Source of the DNA: Burkholderiaceae bacterium
GTDB lineage: Bacteria; Pseudomonadota; Gammaproteobacteria; Burkholderiales; Burkholderiaceae_C
Reading direction: 5' to 3'
NCBI GenBank assembly: GCA_017992055.1
Contig: JAGOPK010000012.1
Coordinates: 46,857-110,856, forward strand
Length of the DNA: 64,000 bases
Shown here: positions 30,601 through 39,733 of the stretch, piece after piece
Position numbering within the stretch: position 1 is the first letter of the stretch
Layout: every line of letters begins with the position of its first letter
The notes under the pieces: generated by a model
Database searches by the model: none
Told to the model about the DNA's origin: nothing
Seen by the model: the letters and a program-made list of their open reading frames with translations, nothing else
Position numbers and translations under genes: made by a program

Positions 30601-33315
30601 CAGGCTGCGCATCAGCTTGGCGATGTCGTCGAAGTGCAGGCCGGTGGTCGGCTCGTCGAACAGGAACAGCGTGCCCTTCTTGGCCGCCGGCTGGCGCGGA
30701 TTGCTGGCCGCCTCGGCCAGAAAGCCGGCCAGCTTCAGCCGCTGGGCCTCGCCGCCGCTGAGCGTGGGCACCGGCTGGCCCAGGCGCACATAGTCCAGAC
30801 CCACGTCGACGATGGGCTGCAGCCGCGCCACCACCGCCGGGTCGCCGCTGAAGACCACGGTGGCCTCGGCCACGGTCAGCTCCAGCACCTCGGCCACGTT
30901 CAGGCTGTAGGGGCCGCGCGTGAGCTTGACCTCCAGCAGCTCGGCGCGGAAGCGCTTGCCGTCGCAGTCGGGGCAGCGCAGGTACACATCCGACAGGAAC
31001 TGCATCTCCACATGCTCGAAGCCCGAGCCGCCGCAGGTGGCGCAGCGGCCGTCGCCGGCATTGAAGCTGAACATGCCGGCGCCATAGCTGCGCTCCAGCG
31101 CCAGCGGCGCCTGGGCGAACAGCTTGCGCACCTCGTCCCAGGCGCCGACATAGCTGACCGGATTGCTGCGCGCGGTCTTGCCGATCGGGCTCTGGTCCAC
31201 GAACACCGCATCGGCCAGCCAGTCGGCGCCCAGCAGGCGGTCGTGGGCGCCGGGCGACTCGGTGGCACGGCCGAAGTGGCGCAGCAGGGCCGGCACCAGC
31301 ACGTCCTGCACCAGGCTGCTCTTGCCCGAGCCCGACACGCCGGTGACCACGCTCAGCCGCTGCAGCGGAAAGGCCACGGTGAGGTTGCGCAGGTTGTGCT
31401 CGCGTGCGCCTTCGACGATCAGCTTGGGCGTGGCTTCGCCGACAAAGCGGCGCAGGCCCATGCCCACCTGCTTGCGCCCGCCGAGGTAGGCGCCGGTCAG
31501 CGTGTCGGCCGTGCGTGCGGCATCGGGCGTGCCGTCGAAGACGATGCGCCCGCCCCGCTCGCCGGGGCCCGGGCCCATGTCGATCAGGCGGTCGGCGGCC
31601 AGCATCACGGCCGGGTCGTGCTCCACCACCACCAGGGTGTTGCCGGCGTCGCGCAGCCGGTGCATGGCCTCGACGATGCGGTTCATGTCGCGCGGATGCA
31701 GGCCGATGCTGGGCTCGTCCAGCACGAACAGCGTATTGACCAGGCTGGTGCCCAGGGCCGTGGTCAGGTTGATGCGCTGCACCTCGCCGCCGCTGAGCGT
31801 GCGGCTCTGGCGGTCCAGCGTCAGATAGCCCAGGCCCACGTCGCACAGGTACTTGAGCCGCGTGCGCACCTCGTCCAGCAGCAGCTTCAGCGCCTCGTCG
31901 AGCATCGTCGATGGCAGCGTCAGCCCGTCGAAGAAGCGCTTCAGCCTCTCGATCGGCAGCAGCATCAGGTCGTGCAGGGCCAGGCCGGGCAGGGCCTGCA
32001 GCTGCTCGGGCGACCAGGCCACGCCCACCGGCATGAAGCGCTGATAACGCCCGCCGTCCATGACCGCCTGCGCATCGGCAGCCGAGCCCAGGCGCCACAG
32101 CAGGGCCTCGGTCTTCAACCGCGCGCCGCCGCAGGCATGGCAGGGCGTGTAGCTGCGGTACTTGGACAGCAAGACGCGGATGTGCATCTTGTAGGCCTTG
32201 CTCTCCAGGTACTCGAAGAAGCGGTGCACGCCGTACCACTGCTTGTTCCACTGGCCGTTCCACTGCGGGCTGCCGTGGATGACCCAGTGCTGCTGGGCCG
32301 GCGACAGCTGGTTCCAGGCGGTGTCGCGCGGGATGCCGGCCTCGCCGGCGTACTTCATCAAATCGTCCTGGCATTCGGCCCAGGCCGGCGTCTGCAGCGG
32401 CTTGATGGCGCCGTTGCGCAGCGTCTTGCGGTGGTCGGGGATGACCAGGCCCAGGTCCACGCCGATGACGCGGCCGAAGCCGCGGCAGGTTTCGCAGGCG
32501 CCAAAGGCCGAGTTGAAGCTGAACAGCGCCGGCTGCGGCTCGGCATAGCGCAGATCGCTGTCGGGGCAGTGCAGGCCGGTGCTGTAGCGCCACAGCGCCG
32601 GCGCCGCGCCCTCCTCGGCGGCCAGCACATGCACGCTGAGCCGGCCGCTGCCGCGCTTGAGCGCCAGCTCGATGGCCTCCATCACCCGCACTTTCTCGGC
32701 ACCGGCCAGGCGCAGCCTATCGGCCACCACGTCCAGGATCTTGCGGCTGCCCTCGATGCGCTGGCCCTGCACGCGCGTGAAGCCGGCGGCCGCCAGCCAC
32801 TGCTCCTGCTGGGCGTCCGAGGTATCGGCCGGCAGCTCCACCGGGAAGGTGAACACCAGGCGTGGATCACCGGCGGCGGCCGCACGCTGCTGCAGGTCGG
32901 CGTAGATGGTCTCGGGCGTGTCGTGGCGCACACGCTGGGCGGTCTGGCGGTCGTAGAGCTCGGCGGCGCGGGCGAACAGCAGCTTCAGGTGGTCGTTCAG
33001 CTCGGTCATCGTGCCCACCGTCGAGCGGCTGGTGCGCACCGGGTTGGTCTGGTCGATGGCAATCGCCGGCGGCACGCCGTCCACCTTGTCCACCGCCGGC
33101 CGGTCCATGCGGTCGAGGAACTGGCGCGCATAGGCGCTGAAGGTCTCGACATAACGCCGCTGGCCCTCGGCATACAAGGTGTCGAACACCAGGCTGCTCT
33201 TGCCCGAGCCGCTGGGCCCGGTGACCACGGTCAGCTCGCCGGTGCGGATGTCCAGGTCCAGCTGTTTCAGATTGTGCTGACGGGCGCCGCGGATGCGGAT
33301 CAGGCCGGAGGACAT
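27622..33315 (-). CDS. Tandem double-length UvrA-like excinuclease subunit
   Basis: UvrA finds bulky DNA lesions and loads UvrB. This product is 1897 aa, twice the usual 940, and is made of two complete UvrA copies head to tail. Each half has two ABC ATPase sites, giving four Walker A motifs (GPSGSGKS near 33, then three GVSGSGKS copies) and four LSGGE signatures. Both halves keep zinc-binding Cys pairs (CETC, CHAC, CATC and CPDC in the first; CPVC, CSSC and CPDC in the second). Repeat two begins near residue 1015 ([15 protein letters not shown]). Single-chain double UvrA proteins occur in Burkholderiales alongside a normal UvrA. Its DNA preference is unknown. ATG at 33315 has no clear ribosome site. 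Confidence 0.9.
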   Translation of the reverse strand: MSSGLIRIRGARQHNLKQLDLDIRTGELTVVTGPSGSGKSSLVFDTLYAEGQRRYVETFSAYARQFLDRMDRPAVDKVDGVPPAIAIDQTNPVRTSRSTVGTMTELNDHLKLLFARAAELYDRQTAQRVRHDTPETIYADLQQRAAAAGDPRLVFTFPVELPADTSDAQQEQWLAAAGFTRVQGQRIEGSRKILDVVADRLRLAGAEKVRVMEAIELALKRGSGRLSVHVLAAEEGAAPALWRYSTGLHCPDSDLRYAEPQPALFSFNSAFGACETCRGFGRVIGVDLGLVIPDHRKTLRNGAIKPLQTPAWAECQDDLMKYAGEAGIPRDTAWNQLSPAQQHWVIHGSPQWNGQWNKQWYGVHRFFEYLESKAYKMHIRVLLSKYRSYTPCHACGGARLKTEALLWRLGSAADAQAVMDGGRYQRFMPVGVAWSPEQLQALPGLALHDLMLLPIERLKRFFDGLTLPSTMLDEALKLLLDEVRTRLKYLCDVGLGYLTLDRQSRTLSGGEVQRINLTTALGTSLVNTLFVLDEPSIGLHPRDMNRIVEAMHRLRDAGNTLVVVEHDPAVMLAADRLIDMGPGPGERGGRIVFDGTPDAARTADTLTGAYLGGRKQVGMGLRRFVGEATPKLIVEGAREHNLRNLTVAFPLQRLSVVTGVSGSGKSSLVQDVLVPALLRHFGRATESPGAHDRLLGADWLADAVFVDQSPIGKTARSNPVSYVGAWDEVRKLFAQAPLALERSYGAGMFSFNAGDGRCATCGGSGFEHVEMQFLSDVYLRCPDCDGKRFRAELLEVKLTRGPYSLNVAEVLELTVAEATVVFSGDPAVVARLQPIVDVGLDYVRLGQPVPTLSGGEAQRLKLAGFLAEAASNPRQPAAKKGTLFLFDEPTTGLHFDDIAKLMRSLRKLLDAGHSLIVIEHNLDVIRSADWIIDLGPEGGEGGGALVAEGTPEDLRAHASSHTGAALRDYDRALGAAPLQAEEGRPLQWAVRARRAANAADESIRIVNAREHNLKSLNVDIPRGKFSVITGVSGSGKSTLAFDILFNEGQRRYLESLNAYARSIVQPAGRPEVDAVYGIPPTVAIEQRLSRGGRKSTVATTTEVWHFLRLLWVKLGLQRCVHDGAEVRPQSVESIAAQILRDHKGQHVGLLAPLVVNRKGVYTDLAKWAKARGHSHLRVDGEFIKTDPWPRLDRFKEHTLELPVADFVVDVADEAALRQALAKALDHGKGVLHLLAPLDGLAAALEAGASTTGIGLLKVFSTKRACPVCGTSYPELDPRLFSYNSKHGWCSSCVGTGLTLSREQRKALDDSVRDADDKGREQSFPSDEPEIEGLSGEPCPDCEGTRLNPTARAIRFDDQAITTVAQWSVGQARAWIEGLQLQGRDAAIARDVVSEIRSRLQFLEEVGLGYLTLDRAAPTLSGGEAQRIRLAAQLGSNLQGVCYVLDEPTIGLHPRDNGILLKALGRLSEQGNTLVVVEHDEDTIRRADHLIDIGPGAGKRGGRLIAQGTAADLAAAPDSLTGRYLAQPLKHPLQPRRVVNRATYQLMLTGASRHNLQQVDIAVPLQRLVAVTGVSGSGKSTLARDVLLANVQAAVAMKGSKAGRDALAAGQAPGGGWNGCTALSGFEPIDRVLEVDQTPIGKTPRSCPATYIGFWDAIRKLFAETLEAKARGYAPGRFSFNTGEGRCPSCEGQGVRTIEMSFLPDVKVPCDGCHGQRFNPETLAVSWRGKSIGDVLQMNVDEAVEFFASMPSIAHPLQLLQDVGLGYLTLGQPSPTLSGGEAQRIKLVTELSKVRDDVTRRGQKPPHTLYVLDEPTVGLHMADVQRLIQVLHRLVAGGHSVVVIEHDLDLIAEADWVIDLGPEGGTAGGQVVAACPPEQLVALGTHTGRALAPVLARA

Positions 33316-33439
33316 GGTGTCAGGAGGCGACGGGCGCAGGGGTGGGGGCGAAGCATTCTAGGCAGCGGGCAAATCCGGTGCCGGCGCGTGGGTGGGGCGC
33401 ACACAATGCGGGCTCCGTCAACTTCGCCCGGTGTTTGCT

Positions 33440-34552
33440 ATGCGTGTGATGCTGCGATTGCTGCTGGCCCTGCTGGCGCCGCTGAGCCTGGCCCAGGCCC
33501 AGATCCTGGTGGGCCAGACCGCCGGCCACAGCGGCGCGGTGGCGGCCACGGTCAAGGAAGCCACCACCGGCGCGCAGTGGGTGTTTGCCGCGGTCAATGC
33601 CCGCGGCGGCATCGGTGGCCAGAAGATCGAGCTGAAGTCGCTGGACGACCGCTTCGAGCCGGCCCTGGCCGCCGAGAATGCCAAGACGCTGATCCAGCAG
33701 GGCGTGATCGCGCTGTTCCTGACCCGCGGCACGCCGCACAACCAGGGCATCCTGCCCCTGCTGACCGAGCAGGGCGTGCCCCTGGTCGGCCCCAGCACCG
33801 GCGCCATGGTGCTGCACCAGCCGGTGCATCCCTGGCTGTTCAATGTGCGCGCCACCTACCAGCGCGAGGCCGAGCGCGCGGTCAAGCACCTGGTGCAGAC
33901 CGGCGTCACCCGCGTCGTGCTGGTGCAGGTGGACGACAGCTTCGGCGCCGATGGTGCGGCCGGCGCGCTGCGTGGCTTCGGCAACGCGACCAAGCCGGCG
34001 GCCCACCTCAAGTACGACCGCAGCAAGCCCGACTTCGCGCCCATCGTCAAGGCCGTGCTGGCCGCCGATGCCCAGGCCGTGCTGTTCATCGGCTCGGGCA
34101 CGGCCGTGGTCGACGGCATGAAGGCCGTGCGCGCCGGCGGCAGCGGCGCGCAGTTCGTGACCCTGTCCAACAATGCCTCGGCCGGCTTCATCAAGGCCCT
34201 GGGACCGCTGGCCCATGGCGTGATCGTCAGCCAGGTGCTGCCGCCCGAGCGCGCGCTGCAGATCCCGCTGGTCAAGGAGGCGCACGAGCTGGCGCGTGCC
34301 CAGGGCAATCCACCGCCCGAGGTGACGCCGGCGCTGCTGGAGGGCATGGCCGCGGCCAAGGTGCTGGTCGAGGGCCTGCGCCGCGCCGCGGCGGCGCGCA
34401 ACCTCACGCGCGCCGGTCTGCGCCAGGCGCTGGACGGCATGGGCCGCTACGACCTGGGCGGCATCGAGCTCAGCTACAGCCCCACCGACCACACCGGCCT
34501 GGACTACGCCGACCTGTCCATCATCGGGCCCGATGGCCGTTTCAAGCGCTGA
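33440..34552 (+). CDS. ABC transporter substrate-binding protein (branched-chain amino acid type)
   Basis: The 370-aa periplasmic protein has a short signal peptide (ending SLAQA, about residue 18) and a type I periplasmic-binding fold of the Leu/Ile/Val receptor family (about 21-355). Typical segments include GGIGGQKIEL and VLVQVDDSFGADG. No permease or ATPase gene lies nearby, so it is an orphan. Such orphans may serve the liv transporter elsewhere or act as sensory proteins. It is divergent from uvrA and followed by a sensor kinase after about 108 bases. The ligand is unknown. Confidence 0.85.
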   Translation: MRVMLRLLLALLAPLSLAQAQILVGQTAGHSGAVAATVKEATTGAQWVFAAVNARGGIGGQKIELKSLDDRFEPALAAENAKTLIQQGVIALFLTRGTPHNQGILPLLTEQGVPLVGPSTGAMVLHQPVHPWLFNVRATYQREAERAVKHLVQTGVTRVVLVQVDDSFGADGAAGALRGFGNATKPAAHLKYDRSKPDFAPIVKAVLAADAQAVLFIGSGTAVVDGMKAVRAGGSGAQFVTLSNNASAGFIKALGPLAHGVIVSQVLPPERALQIPLVKEAHELARAQGNPPPEVTPALLEGMAAAKVLVEGLRRAAAARNLTRAGLRQALDGMGRYDLGGIELSYSPTDHTGLDYADLSIIGPDGRFKR

Positions 34553-34660
34553 ACGTTCGGGCCCGTCGCCGGCCGATGGTAGAGTCCGGCGCGTCCAGGG
34601 AGAGAACGTCCACACCAAGACCCGACATGGGCCGTGGACCCGCCCCAGCCACCCGTCGGG

Positions 34661-36856
34661 ATGAGCAGTACCGAGCTCTGGCCACCTCTGCTGCGCTGCC
34701 AGCGTGCGCTGGCGGCGTCGCATGACGGCTTCTGGGAACGTGACCTGCAGCAGGGCACGGTCTGGTACTCGCCCAGCTTCCGCGCCATGTTCGGCTTTGG
34801 TCCGGACGAACCGGGGCCCGCGCGTGGCAAGGTGCGCGAGCGGGTGCATCCCGACGACCGCGACGGCTTTGTCGCCGCCTACGAGCAGGCGCTGCGGACC
34901 CTGGGCGAGTTCGCCTACGAGGTGCGCTTTCTCGACGCCCACCAGCGCTGGCGCTGGGTGCGGGGCCGTGGCCGGGTGTGGGGCGACGACCAGGGCCGGC
35001 CGCAGTTCGTCGGCGGTGCGGTCACCGACATCGACGAGCAGAAGACCACCCAGCTGGCCCTGGCCGAGCAACAGCGGGCGCTGGAAGCCCTGGTCGCCGA
35101 GCGCACCGCCAACCTGGAGGCCGCGCTGGCCCTGGCCGAGCGCCGCCGCCAGGAGGCCGAGCAGGCCAATGCCGCCAAGAGCCGCTTCCTGGCCCACATG
35201 AGCCACGAGATCCGCACGCCGCTGAACGGCGTGCTGGGCCTCACCGAGCTGGCGCTGCGCAATGCCCAGGGCGGCGAGCAGCGGCGCTTTCTGCACACCG
35301 CCCACCAGTCGGCCCAGGCCGTGCTGCAGACCATCAGCGATGTGCTGGACCTGTCGCGCATCGAGTCCGGCCGCACCGAGCTGCAGCCCCGGCCCTTCGA
35401 CCCGACCCAGGTGCTGGCCGACACCTTGCGCGCGGCCATGCCGCTGGCGCGCCGCCGCGAGCTGCTGCTGATGTTCGACTGGCAGGGCGAAGAAGGCGGC
35501 GTGTTCGGCGACGCTGGCGCGCTGCGCCAGATCGTCACCAACCTGCTGGGCAATGCGATCAAGTTCACCGACGTGGGCACGGTGTCCCTGCTAGGCCAGG
35601 CCCAGCGCCTAGACGACGGCCTGGTGGCGCTGCAGATCACCGTCGCCGACTCCGGGCCCGGCATCCCCGAGCACCGCCGCGCCCAGGTGTTCGAGCCCTT
35701 TGTGCAGGGCGATCCGGGCCTGTCGCGCGGCCATGGCGGCGCCGGCCTGGGCCTGGCCATCGCCACGCGCCTGGCCGAGGCCATGGACGGCCGCCTGCAG
35801 CTGCACTGCCCCGAGGGTGGCGGCTCGGTGTTCACGCTGGCGCTGCAGCTGCCGATGGCCCCGCTGCCGGCGGCCAGCCCGGCGGCGGCCCGCCCGGGCC
35901 AGCCGCCGCTGCCCGAGCTGCCGCCGCCGGGCCTGGCCTGGCTGGTCTATCCGCGGCCCGAAGGCGGCGCCTGGCTGGCGCGCCGGCTGCAGCGGCTGGG
36001 CTGGCGCACCGAGCTGCAGGACGGCGTGGCCCAGGCGCTGGCGCAGGCCCGGGGCCTGGCACCGGCCCAGCAGCCCGACCTGGTGCTGGTGGCCGAGCCG
36101 GCGCTGGACCCCGAGGCCTCGCTGGGCCTGCTGCGCGAGTGCCTGCCCGGCGCGCGGCTGCGCCTGCTGGTGCGGCCCGACTGGCACGATCCGCGGGTCG
36201 AGGCCCAGGCCAGCGCGCTGCAGATCACGCCGATGATCGCGCCGCTGCTGCCGGCCCAGCTGCGCCGCATCCATGCCGCCGACCACGAGGTGGCCGAGGC
36301 CGAGGCCGACCTGCGCCATGGCGACGAGGTGGTGCTGCCGGCCGGCGCCGAGGTGCTGCTGGTCGAGGACAACGAGGTCAACCAGCTGGTAGGCCAGGAG
36401 CTGCTGCGTGCGCTGGGCCTGCAGCCGCGCCTGGCCGCCGATGGCGAGGCCGCGCTGGCGGCCTGCCTGCAGCGGCCGCCGGCCCTGGTGCTGATGGACC
36501 TGCAGATGCCGGGCATGGACGGCCTGGAGACCACGCGCCAGCTGCGCCGGCTGCAGCAGGCCGGGCGCTGGCCCGGTGCGCCCATCGTCGCGCTGACCGC
36601 CCATGCCAGCCCCGAGGACCATGCCGCCTGCCGCCTGGCCGGCATGGACGGCGTGCTGACCAAGCCGCTGCAGCTGTCCACGCTGCGCCGCCGGCTGGCG
36701 CGCTGGCTGCTGCCGCCGGCGGCACCGACGGAGCCGATCGACCCAATCGACCCGGTCGGGCCGGCCGACCCCGCGTCGGGCCGGCTGGGCGCCGTCCGGC
36801 CCGGCGACCGGCCACCGGCCCCGCCCGGCGCCACGGGCTTTGTTGCCGCGCCGTGA
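34661..36856 (+). CDS. PAS-containing hybrid histidine kinase
   Basis: This cytosolic sensor kinase of about 731 aa has no membrane span. Domain order: PAS with PAC (about 10-130), coiled linker, HisKA with phospho-acceptor His in AHMSHEIRTPLNG, and an HATPase_c domain with NLLGNAIKF, DSGPGIP and GHGGAGLGLAI. After a Pro/Ala linker comes a degenerate receiver-like segment without a normal phospho-acceptor (PDLVLVAEPA). A complete receiver follows (LLVEDNEVN, LVLMDLQMPGMDG, KPL). The ATG at 34661 or a GTG at 34634 could be the start; neither has a good ribosome site. The response regulator gene follows after about 100 bases. Confidence 0.88.
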   Translation: MSSTELWPPLLRCQRALAASHDGFWERDLQQGTVWYSPSFRAMFGFGPDEPGPARGKVRERVHPDDRDGFVAAYEQALRTLGEFAYEVRFLDAHQRWRWVRGRGRVWGDDQGRPQFVGGAVTDIDEQKTTQLALAEQQRALEALVAERTANLEAALALAERRRQEAEQANAAKSRFLAHMSHEIRTPLNGVLGLTELALRNAQGGEQRRFLHTAHQSAQAVLQTISDVLDLSRIESGRTELQPRPFDPTQVLADTLRAAMPLARRRELLLMFDWQGEEGGVFGDAGALRQIVTNLLGNAIKFTDVGTVSLLGQAQRLDDGLVALQITVADSGPGIPEHRRAQVFEPFVQGDPGLSRGHGGAGLGLAIATRLAEAMDGRLQLHCPEGGGSVFTLALQLPMAPLPAASPAAARPGQPPLPELPPPGLAWLVYPRPEGGAWLARRLQRLGWRTELQDGVAQALAQARGLAPAQQPDLVLVAEPALDPEASLGLLRECLPGARLRLLVRPDWHDPRVEAQASALQITPMIAPLLPAQLRRIHAADHEVAEAEADLRHGDEVVLPAGAEVLLVEDNEVNQLVGQELLRALGLQPRLAADGEAALAACLQRPPALVLMDLQMPGMDGLETTRQLRRLQQAGRWPGAPIVALTAHASPEDHAACRLAGMDGVLTKPLQLSTLRRRLARWLLPPAAPTEPIDPIDPVGPADPASGRLGAVRPGDRPPAPPGATGFVAAP

Positions 36857-36955
36857 AGCGCCGGTAAACAGCGGCGGCGCGGGCCGCCTGATCGTCTGCT
36901 GGCGTGCGCAACGCGCCGCTAGCGTGGCGGGGTGTGCTGTAACCCCTTCGCCGCC

Positions 36956-37843
36956 ATGCCCTGCCCTGCCGACCTGCACCATCCCGACCGCCCCGCCCAG
37001 GTGCTGCTGATCGAGCCCGATGCGGCCCGCTGCGGCTGGCTGGCCCAGGGCCTGCGCGCCGCCGGCCACCAGGTGCACACCTCGACCAGCGACAGCGCGC
37101 TGCAGCGCGCCGCGGCCCTGGGCGTGGAGCTGCTGCTGCTCAACCCCGGCGCCGCCGCGCCCGCCACGCCCGGCCGTCCTGGCGGCGTGTGGCAGCGGCT
37201 GGCGGCGCTGCAGGGCAGCGGCCCGCGCCTGCCGGTGATCGCGCTGTGGCCCGGTGCCGACGCCATCGACCGCACGCTGGCGCTGGAGCTGGGCGCCGAC
37301 GCCGTGCTGCACGAGCCCAGCACCGACCACCGCGAACTGCTGGCGCGCGCCGCCGGCCTGCTGCGCCGCCACCGCGAAAGCCGCGCCGGCAGCGCCGGCC
37401 TGGCGGTGGCCGGCTGGACCCTGCTGCCGGCGCAGCGCGCACTGCGCCGGCCCGATGGCCGCTGCATCGTGCTGCCGCCCACGGCCTGGCGCCTGCTGGC
37501 CCTGCTGATGGCCCAGGCCGGCCGGCCGGTGCCGCGGGCCGTGCTGCTGGCGCGGGTGCTGGGGCCGGGCATCGCCATGCACGACCGCAACATCGACCTG
37601 CAGGTGTCGCGGCTGCGCCGGTTGATCGGCGATGGCGGCGGCAGCGACGCCAGCGGCCCGGCGCGCGTGATCCACACCGTGCGCGGCGTCGGCTACCGCT
37701 TTGCACCGCCGGGCTGCGGTGGCGCCAATGTGTCAAACGCCGAACATGAGCGACATGCCGGAGTGACGGTGCGAGCCGACAGTGGCGATACCGGCCAGAC
37801 CGATCCGGGTCGACCGGCGGCTGCACCCGGCCTCGGCGCCTGA
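36956..37843 (+). CDS. OmpR-type response regulator with an inactivated receiver
   Basis: The 295-aa protein has a receiver-like domain (14-135) and an OmpR/PhoB winged helix (about 145-245, with NIDLQVSRLRRLI and VRGVGYRFA), then a 45-residue disordered tail. In the receiver, the phospho-acceptor Asp is replaced by N63 (LLLLNPG), the switch Ser/Thr by W98 (IALWPG) and the active-site Lys by E120 (LHEPS). It therefore should not be phosphorylated in the normal way. A GTG at 36932 is an alternative start. It follows the hybrid kinase gene and could be controlled by protein contact or expression level. Confidence 0.85.
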   Translation: MPCPADLHHPDRPAQVLLIEPDAARCGWLAQGLRAAGHQVHTSTSDSALQRAAALGVELLLLNPGAAAPATPGRPGGVWQRLAALQGSGPRLPVIALWPGADAIDRTLALELGADAVLHEPSTDHRELLARAAGLLRRHRESRAGSAGLAVAGWTLLPAQRALRRPDGRCIVLPPTAWRLLALLMAQAGRPVPRAVLLARVLGPGIAMHDRNIDLQVSRLRRLIGDGGGSDASGPARVIHTVRGVGYRFAPPGCGGANVSNAEHERHAGVTVRADSGDTGQTDPGRPAAAPGLGA

Positions 37844-37897
37844 GAAGCGCACAACCGGCCGGGGCCATGACCCCCACCCCTCGGAAAGGATCCCCCC

Positions 37898-38584
37898 ATG
37901 CAAGTCTCGTTCAACAGCTCGGGCAGCAGCAGCGCCTGGGCCCTGGCCGGCGCCATGCGCCAGGCCCGGGCCAGTGGCAGCAGCGGTTCCGACAGCGCCG
38001 GCAGCGGCGGCTTTGCCGTCTCGGGCGGCGACCGGCCGCCGCCACCGCCGCGACCTGACGACGCCAGCGGCAGCGGCAGCGGCAGCGGCGATGCGCTGTC
38101 CGGCCTGTCGACGACGCAGTTCGCCGGCCTGGGCCAGGCCCGCGGCGCGGGCGGCACGCCGCCCGAAGACCCGATCGCCTCGCTGGATGCCGACGACGAC
38201 GGCAGCGTCAGCGCCGAGGAGTTCGGCCTGGACGGCGCCAGCGAAGAGGTGCAGAACCTGTTCAAGGCCATCGATGCCGATGGCAGCGGCGAGCTGAGCA
38301 CCGACGAGATCGATGCCATGCGCGAGAAGATCATGGCCGCCGACGGTGGTGGCCAGGGTGGGCCGGGTGGACCGCAAGGCGCCCACCGCGGCCCGCCGCC
38401 GGGGCCGCCGCCCTCGTCCACCGACGAGGACGACACCGAGGACGGCACGACCAGCTCGACGACCTCGGCCAGCAGCAGCCAGACGATGGACGTGGGCGCG
38501 ATGATCCAGAAGATCGCCGAGCGCTATGCCGCGCTGTCGGCCAGCGGCGCGCTGGCCAGCAGCAGCCTCAGCGCCGAAGCCTGA
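37898..38584 (+). CDS. EF-hand calcium-binding protein
   Basis: The 228-aa protein holds a pair of canonical EF-hand loops, residues 97-108 (DADDDGSVSAEE) and 126-137 (DADGSGELSTDE), both with all calcium ligands. They sit between a Ser/Gly-rich N-terminal third with a (Ser-Gly)n tract and a Pro/Gly- and Ser/Thr-rich C-terminal part. There is no signal peptide, so it is either cytosolic or exported by another route. The ATG has a GGAAAGGA ribosome site. Similar EF-hand proteins with low-complexity tails are found in Burkholderiales; their role is unclear. Confidence 0.82.
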   Translation: MQVSFNSSGSSSAWALAGAMRQARASGSSGSDSAGSGGFAVSGGDRPPPPPRPDDASGSGSGSGDALSGLSTTQFAGLGQARGAGGTPPEDPIASLDADDDGSVSAEEFGLDGASEEVQNLFKAIDADGSGELSTDEIDAMREKIMAADGGGQGGPGGPQGAHRGPPPGPPPSSTDEDDTEDGTTSSTTSASSSQTMDVGAMIQKIAERYAALSASGALASSSLSAEA

Positions 38585-38596
38585 CATCGGGCACCC

Positions 38597-38632
38597 GGCC
38601 CCGGGTTACCGGGGCCACCCGCCGGGCGGGTG
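38597..38632. terminator. Two adjacent hairpins between convergent genes
   Basis: GGCCCCGG-GTTA-CCGGGGCC (38597-38616) and CACCCGCC-G-GGCGGGTG (38616-38632) lie back to back between the convergent EF-hand and lipase genes. There is no T-run. They could slow polymerase from both sides. Confidence 0.45.
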
Positions 38633-38675
38633 CTCGTCCGGCTTGGGGCGGCCCGGCGCTCGTCCGAGCCGGCTT

Positions 38676-39665
38676 CTAGCGCCGGCCGCTGAGGAACTCC
38701 AGCGTCGCCGCCCAGGTCTGCGGCGAGTTGAAGATGCCGATGTGGCCGGTGCGCAGGATGGGGTCGTAGGCGCCCTGGCCGCTGAGGCCGATCTCGCGGG
38801 CGCCACGCAGGCTGGCGCTGCGCGAGAAGTCGGTGGCCTGGCCGTAGCTGTCCATCGCCGGCACCGGCGGGATGATGCCGTCCTGCACCGGCATGTAGAC
38901 GAAGCTGGCATCGGTGTTGCGGATCACCAGCACCCGCGTCGGGCCCTCGGCCTCGCGCTGGCCGTGGTGGCCGTTCAGCCGCTTCAGGAACGGCGTGTCC
39001 GGCGAGCCCAGCTCCTGGCAGACCTCGCTGCTGGGCGTGAAGCCGCCCTGGCCGGGCAGCTGGAAGTAGTTGGCCGGCGACGGGCTGCAGTTGATGATGC
39101 CGTGGTTGGGGCCGTCCACTGCCACCAGGCGGCGCACCTGGTCGTGGGCATCGTCCTGGCGCATCCATTCGCGGGCCAGGGTCACGCCCAGGCTGTGGGC
39201 CACGATGTCCACCTTCCTGGCGCCGGTGTAGGCCAGCACCGCGGCGACGAAGCGGCGCAGGTCCGGCACATTGGCCTGGTTGGTGTGGGCGATGCGCGAG
39301 CGGTTGGTCTGGTCGGCCGCCAGGTTGCACTGGTCGCCCTGGTAGCCCAGGCCCCACAGCTCGCTGGTGCTGTAGCCGTTGTCGGCCAGGTACTGGGCAA
39401 AGGCCCGCGCATTGCCGTAGTTGCTGCAGGCGGTGGGGAACGGCGTGTCGTTGTTGCCATGCAGGAAGATCACCGGCGTGCGCGTCACCGTGCCGGCGGC
39501 GCCGAAGCCGATCACCGGCTTGGCCAGCGAGGCGTCCTCGATCACCGGAAAGTCCGCCGGCAGCGTGGTGCCCACGGTGCCGGCGGCCTGGGCGCCCTGC
39601 AGGCCCAGGGCCAGCAGGGCCAGCTGCGCGGCCCGCGCCAGCGCCTTGAACGGGGTCTTGGTCAT
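38676..39665 (-). CDS. Secreted alpha/beta hydrolase, lipase or polyester depolymerase type
   Basis: The 329-aa precursor has a signal peptide (ending GAQAA, about residue 28). HGNNDTPF marks the oxyanion region, VAHSLG holds the nucleophile Ser, and a late TGHIGIF supplies a likely His. Several Cys may form disulfides, consistent with export. The HGN.DT motif and general layout recall extracellular lipases and the PhaZ7-type polyhydroxyalkanoate depolymerase group; which one cannot be decided by eye. It lies downstream of the liv cluster and the next hydrolase, 68 bases after it, on the same strand. Confidence 0.78.
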   Translation of the reverse strand: MTKTPFKALARAAQLALLALGLQGAQAAGTVGTTLPADFPVIEDASLAKPVIGFGAAGTVTRTPVIFLHGNNDTPFPTACSNYGNARAFAQYLADNGYSTSELWGLGYQGDQCNLAADQTNRSRIAHTNQANVPDLRRFVAAVLAYTGARKVDIVAHSLGVTLAREWMRQDDAHDQVRRLVAVDGPNHGIINCSPSPANYFQLPGQGGFTPSSEVCQELGSPDTPFLKRLNGHHGQREAEGPTRVLVIRNTDASFVYMPVQDGIIPPVPAMDSYGQATDFSRSASLRGAREIGLSGQGAYDPILRTGHIGIFNSPQTWAATLEFLSGRR

Positions 39666-39733
39666 CCTTGTCTCTCCTGGGGTGCCGGCCGGAGCGGATG
39701 GGGCGCCGCGGCGCGGCCCCGGTCGGTGCGTTC

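Noticed and set aside
33316-33439. A LexA box before uvrA
   Set aside because: I looked for CTGT-N8-ACAG on both strands in the divergent gap and found none; only a weak TAGAAT box on the minus strand.
27661-34725. A 2354-codon open frame antisense to uvrA
   Set aside because: It lies opposite a clear UvrA, is Gln/Arg/His/Ala-rich with no domains, and stays open only because stop codons are rare in GC-rich antisense frames.
33440-36856. The orphan binding protein as a periplasmic partner of the hybrid kinase
   Set aside because: The kinase has no membrane span or periplasmic domain, so direct contact is not possible; adjacency alone is not enough.
38070-38091. A microsatellite of GGCAGC units
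   Set aside because: It encodes the Ser-Gly tract of the EF-hand protein and is too short and common in this base composition to count separately.
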